Shown here in pieces: positions 23,786-30,540 of a stretch of 38,171 nucleotides of DNA (position 1 is the first letter of the stretch; every line of letters begins with the position of its first letter). Made by a program: the position numbers and the translations under genes. Location: NCBI GenBank assembly GCA_047615875.1, contig JBLHGU010000032.1, positions 1-38,171 of the forward strand. The letters run 5' to 3'. A model generated the notes under the pieces. That model was not told the origin of the DNA. It made no database searches and saw only the letters and a list, made by a program, of their open reading frames with translations. Source of the stretch: JBLHGU01 sp047615875. GTDB taxonomy: Bacteria; Pseudomonadota; Gammaproteobacteria; Arenicellales; CAJQKF01.

Positions 23786-24886
23786 TCAGTTGCGCAGCTG
23801 GGCAATAACTTCTGCTGTAACTGCTTGCGTTCCCATGTCTCCGCCAAATTCCATTGGTCGAATACGATTTTCAAGAAAACCCTGATAAACAGCATTATCA
23901 ATTAACCCGGCGGCCTTAGCCATGGCCGGGCACTGAAGTTTTTCTGCTAAATAATCTAGCATCAGTCCACCGCTTAGAATGGCCGCTAATGGGTTGGCTT
24001 TATCCTTACCCATAATATCCGGGGCGCTGCCATGGGCTGGTTGAAACAGACCGATGTTATCGCCAATCTCTCCACAGGCGGCCATGCCTATACCGCCAAC
24101 CAGACCACCGGCCAGGTCAGAGAGGATATCGCCAAACATGTTTTCCATTACCAGAACATCGTAATCCCAGGGTTGGCGGATGAAGTTCAGGGCCTGAGCA
24201 TCAACATAGTTATAGTCGGTTGCAATATCAGGATATTCCACCCGAATCTCATCGAAAATTTGTCGAAAGAATGCCATGGAGGTGAAAACATTGGCCTTGT
24301 CGACACAGGTCAGTCGGCCTTTGCCACCACGACTCTTTCGTTTGGCGGCCAGTTGAAAACCAAAATGATGTAGCTTCTCGGTAGTAGCCCGGGTAATTCG
24401 CATGGTGTCACAGGCTACCTGATTATTTTCGATATGGCTGCGTCCATGTACGGCGGCTGAGTAAAATAATCCTTCTGTGGATTCTCGCAGAATCACGATG
24501 TCGATATCCCGGGCGCGCGGATCTGCCAGGGGCAGATTCATATTAGGATAAGCCTTAACCGGGCGAACCCCCGCATACAATCCATATCGATCGCGCAATC
24601 GGAGATGGGGAGAGATTTCCGTGCCATCCTTATGCCGAACTGACGGCAGGCCAATGGCGCCGAGAAATATGGCGTCGTATTCACCGACTTTTTCCTCTGC
24701 CCCGGGTTCAATATCTGCCCCGGTTTCAACAAAGTAGCCTGCACCAGCCTGAAATTCTGTGTAATCCAGATCAAACCCATCTTGTTGCTCCCGGGCAGCA
24801 TTTACAACGGCGAGGGTTGCATCGGTTACATCAATACCGATACCGTCACCTTTAATAACGGCCACCGTTGCGATGGGTTGGGGCAT
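23786..24886 (-). CDS. Isocitrate/isopropylmalate dehydrogenase family protein (beta-decarboxylating)
   Basis: A 366-residue NAD(P)-dependent enzyme that oxidises and decarboxylates a 2-hydroxy-3-carboxy (malate-like) substrate. N-terminal IKGDGIGIDV, substrate-loop LRESTEGLFYS, the Lys/Asp site (VDKANVF, VDAQALNF), MENMFGDILSDLAGGL and the cofactor segment AHGSAPDIMGKDKANP are all intact. The loop differs from LeuB, and tartrate, homoisocitrate or other malate-type specificity is possible. AGAGAG precedes the ATG. It lies between an MFS transporter and aconitase X; an aconitase-type plus a beta-decarboxylating step is the classic pair in the leucine, lysine and TCA pathways, so a shared pathway is a reasonable guess. 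Confidence 0.88.
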   Translation of the reverse strand: MPQPIATVAVIKGDGIGIDVTDATLAVVNAAREQQDGFDLDYTEFQAGAGYFVETGADIEPGAEEKVGEYDAIFLGAIGLPSVRHKDGTEISPHLRLRDRYGLYAGVRPVKAYPNMNLPLADPRARDIDIVILRESTEGLFYSAAVHGRSHIENNQVACDTMRITRATTEKLHHFGFQLAAKRKSRGGKGRLTCVDKANVFTSMAFFRQIFDEIRVEYPDIATDYNYVDAQALNFIRQPWDYDVLVMENMFGDILSDLAGGLVGGIGMAACGEIGDNIGLFQPAHGSAPDIMGKDKANPLAAILSGGLMLDYLAEKLQCPAMAKAAGLIDNAVYQGFLENRIRPMEFGGDMGTQAVTAEVIAQLRN

Positions 24887-24961
24887 GGGTTCAGCTCTCT
24901 GATAGGGGGAAGTCTATGCCTGATTCTATCGCGAATATCTCAGATTGAAATTAGAAATCGG

Positions 24962-26179
24962 CTATTCCTGGGTTATTTTCGGTCCGCCCCTTAGCAATAG
25001 TAACGAAAGTATCATGCTGCCCAGGGCAAACCCGGCAGCTAATAGAAAAACGCTCTGCAAGTTTATTTCTCCAACTCTACCAGCAGCCAGAGCACCTAGC
25101 GCACCCACGCCATCGAGCATGACAAATACAAACCCCAGAGTTGTGGCGGCCCGAGTGCTGGCGTATTCGACTGCACTCGCCAATACACTGGATCGAATGC
25201 TCACCAATATCGCCATGGCCAATACCAAAGAGGCGATGGTGAGTGCCGGGTTATTGCTGAATGAAGCTATCAGGCAAAAGCCTAGTACCAGCAGGGAACC
25301 ACCAATAAAAATGTGCTGACGATCCTTTTTGTCAGAATACCTGCCAATCACCGGCTGCAATAAAGAACCAAGCAACATGGCCGCAGCGAAAACTATTCCC
25401 GAGAATGCAGCACTATAGGAAAGATCGTTTTGCAAATACAACGGGGTCATGCTCATCAGAGCCATTAATGACATGTTGTACAGAGATATTTTTACTGCCA
25501 GAGTGATGCCTTTCGGTTTCAACCAATGTCGGGCGATTCTTGAAAGTTCAACAGAGCTCACAGCGCTACTTTTAGATAACGGGATGGAGCGGGAAAAATA
25601 CAGAAATACCACACCCATTATGACTGCCGGAATCACGGAAAACTGTAATGCGGTGCGCCAGTCAAAATAACTCAACATAAAGCCCGCGGCCAATGGCGCA
25701 CCGACTTCGGCCATGGTGCCGCCCATAGCGTGAATACCGAGCACCATACCGCGCCTTTTTGGCATCTGATTGACCAGTACGCCGGTTGCGATGGGGTGCC
25801 AGGCGGCATCCCCCATGCCTGCTATGGCTAATAAAATAGCTAATGGCCAGAAACCCTCCACCTGGGATGCGAGTAAATAACCCACTGCTACCCACCAGAA
25901 AGTCATGGTCAACAGTCGACCCTGATTGGCAACACGATCAGCCAATATCCCGGCGGGTAGATAACCGATGGCAGCACCGACGTAATGAATCGTAATCAGT
26001 AAGCCTACTTCCGAGGGCGACAATCCCATGCTGACGGCAATGGCCGGCATCAATATCCACAGCGCACCGGGGGCCCAGTCGTTTGCCATATGGCCAAGGG
26101 GAATATTTATTAATAACGCTTTCATTGGGGTCGGCTGGCAGTTTTGATTAGGCTGATTCTGATGTCTGGCAACAGCCAC
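24962..26179 (-). CDS. Major facilitator superfamily transporter
   Basis: A 405-residue inner-membrane protein with about twelve hydrophobic segments and the MFS loop 2-3 motif in the form GILADRVANQGRLL. A second half begins near LAVKISLYNMSLMALMSM. The substrate is unknown; the position at the head of a minus-strand cluster with a dehydrogenase and aconitase X suggests import of a hydroxy acid or amino acid handled by them (inference). The start is a GTG at 26179; an internal ATG at 26125 (MKALLINIPLGH) would also give a sensible first membrane segment and shorten the N-terminus by 18 residues. The Fur-box-like palindrome lies just upstream. Confidence 0.85.
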   Translation of the reverse strand: MAVARHQNQPNQNCQPTPMKALLINIPLGHMANDWAPGALWILMPAIAVSMGLSPSEVGLLITIHYVGAAIGYLPAGILADRVANQGRLLTMTFWWVAVGYLLASQVEGFWPLAILLAIAGMGDAAWHPIATGVLVNQMPKRRGMVLGIHAMGGTMAEVGAPLAAGFMLSYFDWRTALQFSVIPAVIMGVVFLYFSRSIPLSKSSAVSSVELSRIARHWLKPKGITLAVKISLYNMSLMALMSMTPLYLQNDLSYSAAFSGIVFAAAMLLGSLLQPVIGRYSDKKDRQHIFIGGSLLVLGFCLIASFSNNPALTIASLVLAMAILVSIRSSVLASAVEYASTRAATTLGFVFVMLDGVGALGALAAGRVGEINLQSVFLLAAGFALGSMILSLLLLRGGPKITQE

Positions 26180-26193
26180 GACAAACTCTATTA

Positions 26194-26212
26194 TCTAATG
26201 AGACGCATTAGA
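26194..26212. promoter_or_regulatory. Fur-box-like palindrome between the MFS gene and exbB
   Basis: TCTAATG (26194-26200), a 5-base centre and CATTAGA (26206-26212) form a perfect 19-bp palindrome. Its core AATGAGAcgCATT is close to the Fur consensus core (AATGATAATCATT). It lies in the divergent region about 80 bases before exbB, in the expected place to control TonB-system expression by iron. I see no well-defined promoter to pair with it. Confidence 0.5.
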
Positions 26213-26294
26213 AACTATTTTGTCCAGGGATTATGTGTAAAATCCGGCTTTTGTAACCGATTGTCGCGCCATATCGAGCGGAAACAGCATTGAA

Positions 26295-27011
26295 ATGAAT
26301 TCAGATCCATTGGGCATCGCAACAGACCCCACCGTTATACAACAAGTCCAGGAGATTATTGCTCTGGGCGGGCCGGTAGTGGTTTTGCTGATATTGATGT
26401 CGATGCTCGCCACCAGTATTGTATTGCTCAAACTATGGCAGTTTTTTCAGTTACAGCTGGGCAGTGGCAAAATGTGCCGACAGGCATTGGCCGAGTATCG
26501 TGATGGCAAGTTTAGTCAGGCAATGGAATTATTGCGTGGCGGTAGAAATCCGGTTGCCTGCGCGTTGCAGCTGGCAATGCGAGGTCGTCAGCGACAATTG
26601 CCCGAAGAGCGATTACGTGAAGAGGTTTTCAACTATTGTTCGGATCAACTGGCGCTATTGCGTGGCTGGCTAAGACCCCTTGAGGTAATAGCAGCATTGG
26701 CTCCGTTACTGGGATTGTTTGGCACAGTGCTCGGTATGATTGAAGCATTCCAGCAAATGGAGACTGCCGGAGCGGGGGTGAATCCGGCTATTTTGTCCGG
26801 TGGCATTTGGGAAGCTTTGTTAACCACGGCGGTTGGCTTGGGGGTCGCTATCCCAGTGGTGGTGTGTTTAAACTGGCTGGAAAGAAGGGTGGAGCGGGTA
26901 TCTCAGGAAATGGATAGCATCGTCAGTCGGGTTTTTACCGTAGACCTGTATGAGTCAACCGCAGAACAGAACAATGATTCTGAAGTCCTCTCCGCTTTCG
27001 TCTACAAGTAG
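26295..27011 (+). CDS. exbB: ExbB/TolQ/MotA-family proton-channel subunit
   Basis: A 238-residue inner-membrane protein forming the pentameric channel that, with ExbD, turns proton flow into energy for TonB. Three membrane segments are seen at about residues 25-45 (PVVVLLILMSMLATSIVLL), 130-150 (IAALAPLLGLFGTVLGMIEA) and 175-195 (LLTTAVGLGVAIPVVVCL), the second and third with the standard LAPLLGLFGTVLGMI and ALLTTAVGLGVAIP motifs. A variable C-terminal tail follows. The gene heads a four-gene cluster exbB-exbD-exbD-tonB with overlapping frames. The Fur-like box upstream suggests iron control. No TonB-dependent receptor is encoded in the window. Confidence 0.9.
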   Translation: MNSDPLGIATDPTVIQQVQEIIALGGPVVVLLILMSMLATSIVLLKLWQFFQLQLGSGKMCRQALAEYRDGKFSQAMELLRGGRNPVACALQLAMRGRQRQLPEERLREEVFNYCSDQLALLRGWLRPLEVIAALAPLLGLFGTVLGMIEAFQQMETAGAGVNPAILSGGIWEALLTTAVGLGVAIPVVVCLNWLERRVERVSQEMDSIVSRVFTVDLYESTAEQNNDSEVLSAFVYK

Positions 27012-27384
27012 CAGGCGTCACCCGCTAATCAGCTTAACGCCACTAATCGATGTGGTGTTTATCCTGCTGGTGTTCTTTATGTTGGCGTCGAGTTTTACCA
27101 ACTGGCGTAGCATAGATTTAGGCGATTCCGGTTCTTCTGCAGGCGTATCTGCCGGGCGAGCACCGGTTTTAATTGAGGTGCTTGAATCTGGTCTGCGCTA
27201 TGCCGGCCAGGCTATTAGTGTGGATGGCCTGGTTATTAAAATTAACAGTCTACTTATCGATGATCCCGAACAACGCGTGTTAGTTCGGCCAGGACAAAAC
27301 GTAGCGATTCAGCAGGTAGTAGAACTGCTCGATGTGCTCGCTATAAACGGAACCCATTCCCTGGTGCTGGTTGGTGATAAGTAA
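26950..27384 (+). CDS. exbD: ExbD biopolymer transport protein (canonical Asp present)
   Basis: A 144-residue protein with a short cytoplasmic start, one membrane segment (SLTPLIDVVFILLVFFMLAS) and a periplasmic domain. The Asp in PLIDVVF is the residue known in ExbD/TolR to be needed for proton translocation. The reading frame overlaps the end of exbB by 62 bases; a second ATG at 26974 would reduce this to 38. It overlaps the next gene by about 11 bases, so the exbB-exbD-exbD genes are translationally linked. Compare the second ExbD, in which this Asp is replaced. Confidence 0.88.
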   Translation: MSQPQNRTMILKSSPLSSTSSRRHPLISLTPLIDVVFILLVFFMLASSFTNWRSIDLGDSGSSAGVSAGRAPVLIEVLESGLRYAGQAISVDGLVIKINSLLIDDPEQRVLVRPGQNVAIQQVVELLDVLAINGTHSLVLVGDK

Positions 27385-27799
27385 TCGCAAGCAAAAATTT
27401 AGATTGTCTTCGCCGAGGCAAATAGCCTCAGATGATTCTATTCTGCCTCTTATCAATGTGGTGTTTCTTCTGCTGGTGTTTTTCATGTTGGCAGGAAAGT
27501 TGAGTAATCAACAGCAAATTCCCATTGATCCATTGCTTTCAGCAAGCCAACTGCAGCCTGGTCAAAATACGATTGAGTTATTGTTAACCCGAACAGGGCA
27601 ATTGTATCTGGCTGGTGTTGAAATCAACCGAGAAGAATTACGCTTGGCAATTAGCCAACAGTCCAATGAAATTAGTGAAGTTAAAATACACCTAAGGCCG
27701 GATCGAGAAGTTCAGGCCACCCGGGTTGTTGAAGTATTGCAGTGGTTACGGGACTTACAAGTTGAGCAAGTAAAGTTGCTTACCACCACCGCAGGATGA
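27374..27799 (+). CDS. Second ExbD-like protein with Asn in place of the proton-carrying Asp
   Basis: About 141 residues: one membrane segment (ILPLINVVFLLLVFFMLAG) and a periplasmic domain. The pattern is plainly ExbD/TolR, but the Asp of PLID is Asn (PLIN), so this subunit should not carry protons by the known mechanism. It may form a heterodimer with the first ExbD within the ExbB pentamer, which holds two ExbD copies. The start is GTG 27374 (TTG 27371 also possible), overlapping the end of the first exbD. The tonB gene follows after 7 bases. Confidence 0.87.
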   Translation: MISNRKQKFRLSSPRQIASDDSILPLINVVFLLLVFFMLAGKLSNQQQIPIDPLLSASQLQPGQNTIELLLTRTGQLYLAGVEINREELRLAISQQSNEISEVKIHLRPDREVQATRVVEVLQWLRDLQVEQVKLLTTTAG

Positions 27800-27806
27800 C
27801 GACGCA

Positions 27807-28757
27807 ATGATTCGTTATCCACAAATCATTGCAGCAATTCTGATTGCTGTCTGTATTCATTATGCGCTTGCTGCGGTCTGGCTGCATTCTTCCGCTAGTA
27901 GTCATAGTGGTAGTCATGAGTCTGCGGGCATTAATCTAACGCTAGGTCAGGTTGATGATCTTCCAGTTGGCTTTGCTGATGCAAATATTCAGTCGGCTCC
28001 ATCGATTAGTCAGAAGGTTGATAATCAACCGGTTGATGAGGTGTTGGAAGAGTCGGATATTGCTGAAGCTAAAGAAGAACGTGCAGAAGAGCTGCTGCAA
28101 CCTGTTGCCGAAAAATCAACGGATTTAATACAGGAACAAATTACCGAAGTGATTGAGGAGCCTGTGTCTTCAGATGCCGAATCGAGAACTGAACCCGTAA
28201 TGGAAACCTTGCCAATGCCTGTCAGGTTGCCTGTAGAAGCGGTTGAGGAACTCACAGCTATAGAACAGGCTCCTCTCGAATTGGAACAGATTAATACCAC
28301 TCCAGTTAAACAGGAAAACACCGTCGCCGAAGTTGAAGTTGCCGAGACAGAGCTAGTTCAAGACCTTTCGGTTCAGCCCATAAGTGAAGCTTTAGAGGAT
28401 GCTTCTCAGACGCCTCTAATAGCCTTATCCCTGCAGGCATCCGCCACTGGCGCACCGACCACAGCTCCAGGACAATTTACAGATAAAGTTCTAGCCTGGC
28501 TGGAACGCCACAAACGTTACCCAACCAAGGCTCGCCGTCGTCAACTAGAAGGCGTGGTGATGCTGTTCTTTAGTATGGGGCGAAATGGTCAAGTGCTCGA
28601 ATATCGAATTGAACAGGGTTCCGGTCACCCGATACTCGATCAAGCCGTGGTTAATATGATTAATGCGGCCCAGCCGCTGCCAGCCATTCCAGAAGAATAT
28701 GCGATGAATCAGCTCGACTTACTGGTGCCGGTTCAATTTTCGTTACGCAGTCTGTAA
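27807..28757 (+). CDS. tonB: TonB-family energy transducer with acidic spacer
   Basis: A 316-residue protein. One membrane segment (IIAAILIAVCIHYALAAVWL) anchors it in the inner membrane. Residues about 60-200 form a spacer rich in Glu and Val rather than the usual Pro-Lys/Pro-Glu repeats. Residues about 225-316 form the TonB C-terminal domain (WLERHKRYPTKARRRQLEG, then VMLFFSMGRNGQVLEYRIEQ and GSGHPILDQAV) that contacts TonB boxes of outer-membrane receptors. It is fourth in the exbB-exbD-exbD-tonB cluster. The C-terminal motifs make the assignment safe; which receptors it serves is unknown. Confidence 0.88.
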   Translation: MIRYPQIIAAILIAVCIHYALAAVWLHSSASSHSGSHESAGINLTLGQVDDLPVGFADANIQSAPSISQKVDNQPVDEVLEESDIAEAKEERAEELLQPVAEKSTDLIQEQITEVIEEPVSSDAESRTEPVMETLPMPVRLPVEAVEELTAIEQAPLELEQINTTPVKQENTVAEVEVAETELVQDLSVQPISEALEDASQTPLIALSLQASATGAPTTAPGQFTDKVLAWLERHKRYPTKARRRQLEGVVMLFFSMGRNGQVLEYRIEQGSGHPILDQAVVNMINAAQPLPAIPEEYAMNQLDLLVPVQFSLRSL

Positions 28758-28783
28758 TTAATATCCGCCTGACACCCTGGCCG

Positions 28784-30364
28784 TCAACTTGACCTAAAGG
28801 GTGATAACGCTCGCCAGTTAAAGCACGGCATTGCGCTGGCTATGACAGTTGATTGGCGCGTGAATTTTTCCTGTAAATGTACAGAGCAATTTTCTGCTCC
28901 ACCTAACGCCTCGTATATCTCACGTTCCGATGCTGCACCTTTCTCGCCACCAATTAACAGGCTTCCGGTATTTTCACAAAGCGTCGTCAATGCAATTAAA
29001 AATTGATTACGTAAATCGATAAGTGCAGTCTCAGCGCTGGCAAGAGTGTGTTGGTCATCGCAGGCAAAGGTCAGCCTGTTATGCGGGTCAACGCCATAGG
29101 GATTGAGATGTCCGTAAATTAAAATCTCGCCTCTCACATCATCATTCCTATCAAAGAAATCTTGCACGCTGTGCACATAGTCCATGTTGGCTTGCCAGAG
29201 TGCAGACATACTCTCAGCGACTCGGGCAGGATTCAGCCGAATATTGGCGTCGGTATGGCCCTTGAATATATATTTGCCTACTGGCGTCTGAGTGCGGGCG
29301 GCAAACGGCACCGCTTCTCTCAGGGCGCGCATGGCATCGGGATTAGTGAAGACCTCTGTATGTGCCAGGTCTATACCGGCGATGGTGTAATCATCTGTCT
29401 GATCATCATCCAGCAGTAGCATCAGAAACTCATCCGTGGAAAGTTCGCTGAAACCACTGATAAACACCAGGCCATCTGCCTCGGCCAATTGACACTTTTC
29501 AGACAAGCCCTGCGCTCGTCTGGTCATATCGTTTGCAATGCCCTGATTTAACAATGGACCCATAGCTGCGGTGGTGATGTGTTCAATGCCAAAAATTAGA
29601 TTGTTATCGCCATTCTGATTTTCCAGTTGCCCTTGCGCACTTTTAATAAATGCGAAGGGTGATAGCTTTTCAAGTAACTGAGCCAGACCTTGTGGCGAAT
29701 TAAATACTGGCATACTAAAGGCAATTTCAAATCCCCTGATCTGATGTATCTGGCAACTAACCGCTGTTACCAGTCCGGTCCAGCCGTAGGTGCCGGCATA
29801 TGAATCCAATTGATCGCCTGCAAGCTTAACAATGTCTTTTCCATCGAATAAAACCGCAGCCACAACGCTATCACTGAAATAACGCCGTTGTGGACCCATG
29901 CCACCCGTCATGAAGGTTGCGCCGACCTGGGCATAGCTGTAGCTGGTTAGATCAGCTCCTAACACCCGGTATTTGGTTCCAAGATGATCAGCAAGAGCCT
30001 GATTTAGCTGCTGCAAGGAAATGCCAGCACCGGCGGCAATTTGCATGGAAAATTGGCAAATCTGAATTTCGTGTAACTCAATATTGAGCAGATTGATGCT
30101 ATCCACGAGAGTGATAGAGGGTGCGCTACATGGCGCTATTTGAATCCCCGCTACAACACAGTTTTCAGGTGGTGATACTTGAAAAATGCCCGCGCCACCG
30201 GAGCTTGCGCCTATTGGTAAAAACGCCACAGATTGCTCGTGGTCCGATCGAATTTGATCCAAATTTTCGACCAGATTGGATGAAATTCGATAGCATTTAT
30301 CGAATAAAACTAGGTTGTTCTCACCGTCGACAATCACTTCTTCTGCAGGGGTTGGTTTGGTCAC
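28784..30364 (-). CDS. FAD-binding (PCMH/VAO-type) oxidoreductase
   Basis: A 526-residue flavoprotein. The FAD-binding core is seen at LPIGASSGG (near 50) and LGADLTSYSYAQVGATFMTGG (near 135-155), followed by a substrate domain and a C-terminal segment with IYGHLNPYGVDPHNRLTF, resembling the glycolate oxidase/D-lactate dehydrogenase branch of the VAO family. The substrate is probably a 2-hydroxy acid or similar, by family analogy only. The start is a GTG at 30364. It is divergent from the large FAD/GcvT gene and may share its control region, and converges with tonB 26 bases away with no clear terminator. Confidence 0.75.
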   Translation of the reverse strand: MTKPTPAEEVIVDGENNLVLFDKCYRISSNLVENLDQIRSDHEQSVAFLPIGASSGGAGIFQVSPPENCVVAGIQIAPCSAPSITLVDSINLLNIELHEIQICQFSMQIAAGAGISLQQLNQALADHLGTKYRVLGADLTSYSYAQVGATFMTGGMGPQRRYFSDSVVAAVLFDGKDIVKLAGDQLDSYAGTYGWTGLVTAVSCQIHQIRGFEIAFSMPVFNSPQGLAQLLEKLSPFAFIKSAQGQLENQNGDNNLIFGIEHITTAAMGPLLNQGIANDMTRRAQGLSEKCQLAEADGLVFISGFSELSTDEFLMLLLDDDQTDDYTIAGIDLAHTEVFTNPDAMRALREAVPFAARTQTPVGKYIFKGHTDANIRLNPARVAESMSALWQANMDYVHSVQDFFDRNDDVRGEILIYGHLNPYGVDPHNRLTFACDDQHTLASAETALIDLRNQFLIALTTLCENTGSLLIGGEKGAASEREIYEALGGAENCSVHLQEKFTRQSTVIASAMPCFNWRALSPFRSS

Positions 30365-30477
30365 TGATTAGGGTCCATTTTTTTCGAGATGTGAAAATAG
30401 ACTATTCGGCTGGTGTAAGCAAAGCCTGAATGACAAAAACTTTCGCCGTGCAGATGTAACCTGATGTCGGTTGGGAG

Positions 30478-30507
30478 TTTAAAGGTGATGCAGGCCGTGC
30501 TTATAAT
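30478..30507 (+). promoter_or_regulatory. Possible promoter of the FAD/GcvT gene
   Basis: A consensus -10 TATAAT at 30502-30507 lies 18 bases after a weak -35 (TTTAAA, 30478-30483) in the divergent gap before the FAD/GcvT gene. Start would fall near 30514, giving a short leader with GGAG before the ATG. The -35 is poor, so an activator or another sigma factor could be involved. Confidence 0.35.
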
Positions 30508-30540
30508 CCACCCAGTTTGAGCTTCCTACTGGAGTATTTC

